Source: Corythucha ciliata (lineage: Eukaryota; Arthropoda; Insecta; Hemiptera; Tingidae). From it: a DNA stretch of 64,000 nt. Within the stretch, counting starts at the first letter, position 1; each line of letters starts with the position of its first letter. Shown one piece after another: positions 56,680 to 64,000 of the stretch. Location of the stretch: the NCBI GenBank assembly GCA_038030265.1, contig CM075938.1, positions 52,631,189 through 52,695,188 of the forward strand, read 5' to 3'. The translations under genes and the position numbers were made by a program. The notes beneath the pieces were generated by a model. It was given only the letters and a program-made list of their open reading frames with translations, had not been told where the DNA came from and searched no databases.

Positions 56680-57535
56680 TTCAACAAGTGTCCGGAGTCT
56701 TCTCAACGGGTGTGTCGAACTTGGAAGGTTCCCGCAAGGTTATCCTGCCGGTCCGGTTTGGATATGCGTCAAGTGAATGACGACTTTAACAGTGACGGTC
56801 TAATCCACAATAAGGGTTTGCCTTCAACAAGCGTCCGGAGTCTTCTCAACGGAGTAGAGCTTGGAAGGTTCCCGTAAGGTTATCCGACTGTTCGGTTTTG
56901 GTATATGCGTCAGGTCACTGACGACTTAAAAAAGAAATGACGGTATAATCCCCAATAGGGTTTCCCTTCAACAAGCGTCCGGAGTCTTCTCAACGGATAT
57001 GTCGAACTTGGAAGGTTCCCGAAAGGTTATCCGTCCGATTTGCGGACTTTATGCGTCCGGGTTAGGACGACTTGGGCCAGGGGCGGTTTAATCCACAATA
57101 GGGTGTCCATTTCAACAAGCGTCCGGAGTCTTCTCAACGGAGTAGAGCTTGGAAGGTTCCTGTAAGGTTATCCGCACCACTGGTCAGAAGAAAAGAAAAT
57201 ACACTGGCTATGGGTAGCCTGTTGGGCTAACGGTCCGTTAGCGTCCCTTGGTGTTGTCCGCTGCGTCCTCTTCGCCGAGCTCGGCAAGGATAGGGAAAGG
57301 TTCGGACGGGAGCGGTTTTACTCGATGAATTCTGGGGCAGACACAAGTGTCGCTAAGCCCCGTAGTATCTATCAAGCTCCACCGAGGTTAAAGAAGTGAA
57401 TAAAAGAATAACCGGAGTCTTCTCTACGGTTTAGGCACGGATGCCTATCGGTGGTCAGGGCCACAATAGGGTTTCCGCTTCGACAAGCGTCCGGAGTCTT
57501 CTCAACGGAGTAGAGCTTGGAAGGTTCCCGTAAGG
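56680..57535. repeat. ~143-bp tandem repeat inside the LTR-like element
   Basis: TCAACAAGCGTCCGGAGTCT occurs (with small changes) at about 56682, 56826, 56968, 57112 and 57480, and once more at about 60109 after the mariner. Spacings of the first four are 142-144. Each unit also carries GCTTGGAAGGTTCCCGTAAG and GTTATCCG. Confidence 0.85.
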
Positions 57536-57557
57536 TTACCCTGCCGGTCCGATTGTA

Positions 57558-60046
57558 TACAGGGTGTTTCGCAACCAGTCGTGAATACTGAAAGAGGTGA
57601 TACAACAGGTGATTTAGAGTCGATATTGTTCTTTTCGACTTTTTCGAAAACCCATTCGTTCCCGAGATATCGATTAAAATCGATTTTTTTGGACATTCGT
57701 TACTTTTCCTCATTTAAGAGGGCGTAGCGCCGATACAAAAGCAAAAAAACAAAAACTAATCAGGTCGTTGGAAAGAGCGCAAAATTTCCTTCAAATTTGT
57801 GTGCTAAAATAGGAAAAATACCCCCTCCAACGATAATAAAATTAGCCCAGAACTTAACGAAAATCCTTTTCTATTTTTTTCCGTTACTATTCAAAGCGTG
57901 TTAACTTTCTTAACTCAAGTGGCACGGAAGATTCAGATGCGCGGAAAAACTTCTGCATTCAGCTAGCTTTCGAATGGTATGCCACAATAACAAGCTGTGA
58001 TTTGTCTATCGCTAGGAATGCCACTGAAAATCCAAAAACTGCTTTGAATAGGTTAACGCGCTTCTTCAGTTTCTAACCAGCCGCCGTTCTAAAGCAGTCG
58101 CAATTCGCAATAATTAAATTGATTGTTTTACTATAACTCGACCAGATTCTAATGAAACTTTTTAACAAAATTTCCAGATGTACTTGCACCATCATGTATT
58201 TTCGTGAAGAAGATTGATTACGTAATTGTTAAAAACAAAACGTTCTCAAAAGTGAAAGAACTTTCAATTGAGGTGCTCAAAATGACTGCCGTTGTTTTGG
58301 ATGCACTTTCTAGCCCTATTTCGGACTTCAGTAGTGGTCACGCCGAGTCTCCACTCCTGCCGGAGGATTCCTGCTGCGGTTTCAGTTCTGCGCATAAGAT
58401 CTTCTCTTGTTTGTACCTCTTCGAAATACACAATCTCCTTCAACCGTCCCCACACGAAAAAGTCTAGAGGAGTGAGGTCGGGAGAACGCGGTGGCCAATT
58501 TATAGACCCTCTTCGGCCAATCCATTTGTTGGGAAACGAATCGTTCAGGAAGTTTCTTACATCTCGGCTGAAGTGAGCGGGACACCCGTCGAGTTGAAAA
58601 GTCATGTCTCTCCTGATCTCCAATGGCAAATCTTCGAGAAGACCGGGAAGCTCCTCTCGAAGAAAGCGCGGATAGCTGCTTCCGTTCAGCGTGTCAGGCA
58701 GCACAAAGGGCCCAATAAAGTGCTCACCGATTGCTCCTGCCCACAAATTTATGACTGAATTTACTTTGAAACGAAGTCGGTCGTTTAACCCAAGGATTTT
58801 CCCCTTTTTTGCTCCAAAAGTGGATGTTGTGGAAGTTGATTATTCCTTCTCTGGAAAACCTGGATTCGTCGGTCCAAAGGATGGACTTCAGGAAATTAGG
58901 GTCCTGAGAATACTTATCCAGGATACATTGAGAAAATTGTACCCTCCTAATTTCGTCGCCAGGTTCCAGACCCTGTACCGGGGTGAAGTGAAAGGGATGC
59001 ATATTCTCCCATTTCAGAGTCGACCAAACTCTCTTAGCAGTCACCTGATAGTCTCGAGCAACTTGCCGAATACTTGCACGAGGATTTTCCTCAATCGCTT
59101 GTAATACCGCTTCCTCCCGGTGAGGTCGAATTCTCCTGTTCCTTTCGACGCGGCGACGAGAGCAAGTTCCAGTCTCCCTGAAGCGACGGAACGAATTACT
59201 AAAAACGTCAGCTTGAGGAACTCGACGTGTTGGAAATCTCTCCTCATACAAACGCCGTGCGAGCGAGTTATTCCCATCAGCAAGCCCATACACATAAACA
59301 ATGTCCGCGTACTCTTCGTTTGAAAAAGACGTCATGACATTAGCTGGATCAACGAACGAAAGACAAAATGTGACGATCTGTGTGTTCTTAACGTTGGAAA
59401 ATTTAGGAAAGAAACGATGAAATGATATTATTAGATAACTAAAATCTCTCGAAAGAACAATTGCACGTTACAGATGATTATTCTGGGAAATTTATGCTTC
59501 CTGCACTCACTGTAGTCAGACAGCTACTTCAGAAGTCAAGCACTGCGTCAATAGATTTCAATCCGTTTTCGGATTTTCAGTGGCATTCCCAGCGATGGAC
59601 AAATCATAGCTTGTTATTGTGGCATACCATTCGAAAGCTAGCTGAATGCAGAAGTTTTTCCGCGCATCTGAATCTTCCGTGCCACTTGAGTTAAGAAAGT
59701 TAACACGCTTTGAACAGTAACGGAAAAAAATAGAAAAGGATTTTCGTTAAGTTCTGGGCTAATTTTATTATCGTTGGAGGGGGTATTTTTCCTATTTTAG
59801 CACACAAATTTGAAGGAAATTTTGCGCTCTTTCCAACGACCTGATTAGTTTTTGTTTTTTTGCTTTTGTATCGGCGCTACGCCCCCTTAAATGAGGAAAA
59901 GTAACGAATGTCCAAAAAAATCGATTTTAATCGATATCTCGGGAACGAATGGGTTTTCGAAAAAGTCGAAAAGAACAATATTGACTCTAAATCACCTGTT
60001 GTATCACCTCTTTCAGTATTCACGACTGGTTGCGAAACACCCTGTA
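57558..60046 (-). mobile_element. Tc1/mariner-superfamily transposon with ~480-bp terminal inverted repeats
   Basis: TACAGGGTGTTTCGCAACCA at 57558 is mirrored by TGGTTGCGAAACACCCTGTA ending at 60046, with TA on each side (57556-57557, 60047-60048). The inverted arms stay very similar to about 58040 and 59563 (GGAATGCCACTGAAAATCC at the inner edge) and weaken beyond. It is inserted in the LTR-like element; a sibling unit at about 56744-56784 shows the uninterrupted sequence (CTGCCGGTCCGGTTTGGATA). Arms this long are unusual for mariners, most of which have about 30-bp ends. Confidence 0.92.
58264..59335 (-). pseudogene. Mariner-like DDD transposase with one frameshift
   Basis: Starts at 59335 (MTSFSNEEYADIVYVYG), with an N-terminal helix-turn-helix region (RFPTRRVPQADVFSNSFRRF; ENPRASIRQVARDYQVTAKR). 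Catalytic motifs: WTDESRF (first Asp), QLDGCPAHFSRDV (second Asp) and WPPRSPDLTPLDFFVWG (third Asp, about 36 residues after the second). The C-terminus ends at 58264. A frameshift near 58745 splits the catalytic core, so this copy is not intact although only one lesion is obvious. The closest known relatives are transposases common in arthropod genomes, with the same FSNxEYAD start. Confidence 0.9.
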
Positions 60047-60789
60047 TATGCGTCAAGTGTATGACGACTTGAACCAGGGGCGGTTTAATCCACAATAGGG
60101 TTTCCACTTCAACAGGCGTCCGGAGTCTTCTCAACGGAGTAGAGCTTGGAAGGTTCCCGTAAGGTTATCCGTCCCACTGGTCAGAAAAAAAAACAGAATG
60201 GGGTAAGAGGCCTCGGTCAGGGTCAGCCTTATACCAACCGGTCAGGATCGAATCACTGAAGGGTCGGAAAGGTTCCCAATAGGCTTTGCCCGTGGATGCC
60301 TTGGTAGGGTGTGACGTCACGAACGGTCAAGAGTCGTCTCGATTGACCGCTGGACGTTTTCCCGTACGGCGTGATTGTTGGTGAGCGATCCTTCGCTTCG
60401 GGAAGACGGCGTCGTCGCTGTTGTACTTCCGGATCGTCGTGGGGTCTGGAGTTCCCAGTCGTTGAAGCCGCTGGAGGGTCGTACTGTTTCCCAGTCGAGT
60501 AGTCCAATTGCAGGCTGAAGATCTGGTCCAGGTTGCTGGGGTGTCTCCCGTTTGACTTCTCGACATGAAGTGATTTTTGGAGTGCCGGCGCTCGGGTTAT
60601 ATAGTCGGTGAGTGGTTTCCGCCCACTCCCACCCGCTCGGGTGGATCAGTGGGTTGACCGGTGGGTGGTGGGTGGTTCCCTTTCCAACTATTCCCCCACC
60701 CGGAGGGCTCCCTTTTTTTTCTGTTTAGGGATCTCTTGGAAATTTTTCCCTGGGAGGGGCGAGCGGAAATTAATTACCCGACGTCAAAG

Positions 60790-63300
60790 TTGAGAAAACA
60801 CGCTGTAATATTGACAAATAAAAGACGATTTTAGGTTAAATTGGACAAAAATGGCAAATTCACAACTGAAATTGCGTAAAATCGCCCATTCTCGTATGAA
60901 AAAGGGAATAGTATGCTGAATGGCCGCAAAATTAGCACAAAACGCTTTTTCACACCTGAAATTGGGAAAAATCGCTAATTCGCAATTTGCATGGAAAAAT
61001 GTTAATTCGCGTTTACAAAATGAAAAAAATCACCAATTAGCGCAGCCAAAATTAAGAAAAACGTTAATTTTCAGTTCAAATTGGGGAAAAGTGCTAATTC
61101 ACAGTTAAAAATAGAAAAAATTGCTAATTTGCAGCATAAATTGAGTCAAACGCCAATTCTTTGCGAAAATTGACAAAACCTACCTGCTACCATGCTGCTA
61201 AAATTTAGAAAAAGCGAAAGTTCGCTGCTAAAGTTGAGAAACATCTTTAATTTTCGAATTAAGTGTCGAGAAATTTACAATTTAAAAATGACGATTTTTT
61301 GACAGAATTGGATGGATATATGTAAATGTAAATTTTTTTGTTTGAAAAAGGTTTGAACAAAAAAATCTACATTTATAATTTAAATTCGCACCTTCTGAAG
61401 GCATTGTTGTGGCTAAAATTCAGAAAAATGGCAAATTCATGCATGGCTATAATATAATGTTAAAAAATACGCTAATTCACGGCGAACCCTCTATCAGACA
61501 AAAATCGGTAAAATTCGTGGCTATAGCTGCTAAAAAGCGCTGATTCGTGGTCTCGCGATGCAAGTTCCAGACTAAAATTAAAAAAACAATCGCTGATTCG
61601 CGGTACATGGAGGCCATTCTTCAAATGAATTGTGGAAATCAACGCAAAAGTGTTGTATTTGGACAAACCCCGCGGTTGAAGTTTAGAAAACACTCTATAA
61701 TATTAACAAATAAAAGACGCTTTCATGTTAAATTGGAAAAAAATGGCAAATTCACAACTGAAATGGCGCAAAATCGCCCAATCGCGTATGAAAAAGGGAA
61801 TAGGATGCTGAATGGCCGCAAAATTAGCACAAAACGCTATTTCACAGCTGAAATTTGGAAAAATCGCTAATTTGCAATTTGCTGATAAAGTTGTGGAAAA
61901 ACGTTAATTCGCGGATACAAAATGAAGAAAATCAGTAATTCGCGGCAAAAATTGAAAAAATCACCTAAAATTAAGAAAAACGTTAATTTTCAGTTCAAAT
62001 TGGGGAAAAAGTGCTAATTCGCAGTTAAAAATGGAAAAAATTGCTAATTTGCAGCTTAAATTGAGTCAAACGCCGATTCTTGGCAAACATTGACTAAAAC
62101 TCAAAAGGTAATGCACGGGTTGGAGACGCTACCACGCTACTAAAATTTAGAAAAAGCGAAAATTCCCAGCTAAAATTGAGAAACATCACTAATTCACGAA
62201 TTAAGTGTCGTGAAATTTATAATTAAAAATGATTATTTTTTGACAGAAATGAATGGATAGATGTAAATTTTTTGGTTTGAAAAAAAAAAAAAAAAAAAAT
62301 TACATTTATAATTTAAATTCGCACCTTCTGAAGGCATTGTTGTGGCTAAAATTCAGAAAAATGGCAAATTCATGCATGGCTATAATATAATGTTAAAAAA
62401 TACGCTAATTCACGGCTAGAACTGAAAAGAAGCAATAATCTATTCCTATAAAAGTTATATAAAATTGCTAGTGCGGTGGTAAAATGTGAAAAACCGCTAA
62501 TTTGCGGGTAATATCAGAAAATAAAATAATCAGCCCGGTCAAAATTAAGAGAAAGGTTAATTTTAAGCCTAAAAATTGAGAAAATTGTTAATTTGCGGCT
62601 AAAAATGGTAAAAATCGGCTAAAAAGTAAAAAAGTCGCCGCTACAATTTTAAAAAAGCGCTCATTCGTGGTTGAAATTGAGAAAAATTCCGTCAATTTGC
62701 GGATTCTGAAGGCAACTTTTCAGGCTGAAATTGAAAAAAAGCGCCAGTTTATGGCAATAGGTGAAGAAACCGCTAATTCGCGAGTAAACTGAGAAAAATC
62801 GCTCATGCAATGCGTATGGTGAACCAAAAAAAATCCTAATTAGTGAAAAGTCCCCCTATTTTGCGGCTAATATTGAGGAAAACACTTACGAAAAACGTTA
62901 CTTTCCAGCTAAAACTGAGAAAAGTGCTAATCCCCTGGTAAAAAATTTTGAAAAATCTGTAATATGCTGCTAAAATTGAGGAAAACGCCAAAACTCGTGG
63001 ATAATTAAGAAACATCGCTCACGGGATAAAAACGGTACTTTGCTGCTAAAGTTGAGAAAATGCGCAAATTCGTGGTTATGGGAGGGAGGGGAGGGGGGCA
63101 AAACTGCTAATCCGCGGCTGAAATTGAGAAGAACGATAAACGCGGCCAAAATTGAGAAAATAAGCGCTGATTTGCGGTTAAAGTTGAGAAAAAGCACTCA
63201 TTCATGGCTAAAATGGATAAATTCTCGGCTTAAACTGGTCATAAAGCGCTAAATGGCGGATAGAAAAGGTGAAATAGCGGTAATTCGTGGCTAACATAAG
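60790..63300. repeat. ~30-bp array block with internal duplication
   Basis: GCTAATTCGCGGCTAAAATT-type units. 61490-62570 is nearly identical to 31815-32900 and restarts the element interior (GAACCCTCTATCAGACAAAA at about 61487), so the block is a rearranged second interior. An open frame at 61547-61870 and its twin at 31937-32200 differ at only a few residues because the DNA is almost identical; they have no recognised domain. Confidence 0.85.
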
Positions 63301-63760
63301 GAAAAGGCTAAGTTGAAATTATATGTCTCGTTCATACAGAGACTTAGTGGCCTCTTTTGCGAGATTTCCGCGATTGGGCCCCGATTAGGTGTAGGTCAGC
63401 GAATGACCCCACGATACGCGGTTTCATCCATTTCTAAATTTTCGCCGTTTCCTCTAAAAATCGCCCAACTGAGAGATTTTTAGTGTCATTTTTTCTGAAC
63501 ATTGCGATTTGAGCCGAAAGTATGAGTCCCGTGGAGATATGCTCAATTGACCAATGTATGCGGCCATCACTGATGTCTCTTAAATTGGGTAAAAGTGTGC
63601 GTTTTGCATTTGCACTCGTATCATCGACTTCGTCAATCTAAAAGCCTAGCAGACTAGCCTCTACTCGACTCATTCCATAACGGAACGATTTATCGAAAAG
63701 AAAATTCTGGAATGTCTGTATCAGGGGCGAATCCAGGTCTGAATATCCTGGGGGGGGGGG
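63300..63760. repeat. Dispersed repeat, homologue of 11360-11950
   Basis: CCCCACGATACGCGGTTT, CAACTGAGAGATTTT, GACCAATGTATG, TTAAATTGGGTAAAAGTG and CTGGAATGTCTG match the 11.4-11.95 kb region in order. At 63722 CAGGGGCGAATCCAGG and a G-run start another element terminus. Confidence 0.65.
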
Positions 63761-64000
63761 GTAATGCCGATGACTCCCCCTCCCCCTCATGTTACATCAT
63801 TCCATCGCTTCCAAAATCATTAAATTTTGGCGTGATGTTTCAAGACAAATAAGGATGTATAGTACCTATGCCGAATCAGTCCTGCCAAATTATTCTTTTC
63901 CCCTGCAAATTACCGGTTACCGACGCTAGGGACCTAAAGGAGTCCCAGAACACCAAAACGTCAAGTTTAACGCATGAATTATCGTTTTCTGGAGGCAAAA
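63760..64000. other. Unclassified end of window
   Basis: Starts with G/C runs of an element end; no gene seen. Confidence 0.3.

Larger units (their letters stand above)
56161..60786. mobile_element. Solo-LTR-like insertion, copy 2, interrupted by a mariner
   Basis: Same ends as copy 1 (TGACGCGGTGTGGCTTAATG ... TTACCCGACGTCA), with AAGT on both sides (56157-56160 and 60787-60790). The uninterrupted site is visible at about 31995-32025 (GGTTGAAGTTGAGAAAACAC). Without the mariner it is about 2.1 kb, longer than copy 1 because the ~143-bp unit CAACAAGCGTCCGGAGTCTT is present about six times instead of three. TATATAG at 60598-60604. Confidence 0.78.
55734..64000. mobile_element. Second copy of the hAT-like array element (right end outside window or lost)
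   Basis: CAGGGGCGTAGGTACGAGGG at 55734 and the following few hundred bases (AAGTATACGAACGAAG, CCCCATAAAATC, CGTTGAAATTAGGTTTA) match the element at 31576. It interrupts the Harbinger transposase; the expected 8-bp target is AGTGTGGG (55726-55733). It holds the LTR-like insertion at 56161-60786 and array sequence to about 63300. The right terminus seen at 36390 is not found, so the end given is only the window limit. Confidence 0.6.

Noticed and set aside
56212..56877. 221-residue + strand open frame
   Set aside because: It spans the ~143-bp tandem units of the LTR-like element; repeated CSGVFSTG-type wording reflects the DNA repeat, and the same frame is broken in copy 1.
61547..61870. 107-residue frame conserved with 31937-32200
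   Set aside because: The protein match follows from near-identical DNA of a recent duplication; no evidence of selection on the protein and it lies in array sequence.

Overview
This is nuclear DNA of an animal, most likely an arthropod. It is AT-rich, has GT-AG introns, and is dominated by transposable elements and short-period repeats. The insect-type fatty acid transport proteins (FATPs), an R1-clade LINE, a mariner with long terminal repeats, a PIF/Harbinger element and a tRNA-derived SINE all fit an insect or other arthropod. I cannot name the species.

The only clear host genes are two head-to-tail paralogues of the FATP family (SLC27 / very-long-chain acyl-CoA synthetase) on the + strand. 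FATP-A has coding exons at 13876-16209 and a last exon at 29577-29734; its first coding exon is not identified. FATP-B is complete: exon 1 at 30582-30751, exons 2-6 at 43127-44397, exons 7-10 at 50644-51616, 636 codons plus stop. All intron positions and phases in the shared part are conserved, except that FATP-B has no counterpart of the last two FATP-A introns. The stop of A and the ATG of B are 847 bases apart. Both proteins should activate and import long-chain fatty acids at the plasma membrane or ER.

The rest is repeat. 1-13.8 kb (upstream of, or first intron of, FATP-A): a 1.9-kb inverted-repeat element with a nested MITE, a 5'-truncated R1-like LINE with an 8-bp target duplication, a short MITE, and long degenerate arrays. 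Last intron of FATP-A (16.2-29.6 kb): arrays, a copia-type gag fossil, a 130-140 bp tandem repeat, a 1.47-kb near-complete palindrome, and a non-autonomous hAT-like element with perfect 14-bp termini and an 8-bp duplication. First intron of FATP-B (30.8-43.1 kb): a second hAT-like element with a solo-LTR-like insertion inside it, then more arrays. Intron 6 of FATP-B (44.4-50.6 kb): arrays, a LINE RT fragment, and a palindromic element carrying a tRNA-Ala-like sequence.

Downstream of FATP-B (51.6-64 kb): a SINE, then a four-level nest in which a PIF/Harbinger element is interrupted by a hAT-like element, which holds a solo-LTR-like element, which holds a mariner with roughly 480-bp terminal inverted repeats. 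The two hAT-like copies (31.6 and 55.7 kb) carry the LTR-like insertion at different points, so each shows the other's empty site.

The most unusual property is the amount of degenerate tandem sequence with a period of about 28-31 bp, in several sequence families that share this period and a GAAATTG/CAATTTC-like core. Much of it lies inside TIR elements with target duplications, which suggests the arrays are carried and spread as cargo of transposons. I see no bacterial-type operon, CRISPR array or rRNA gene.
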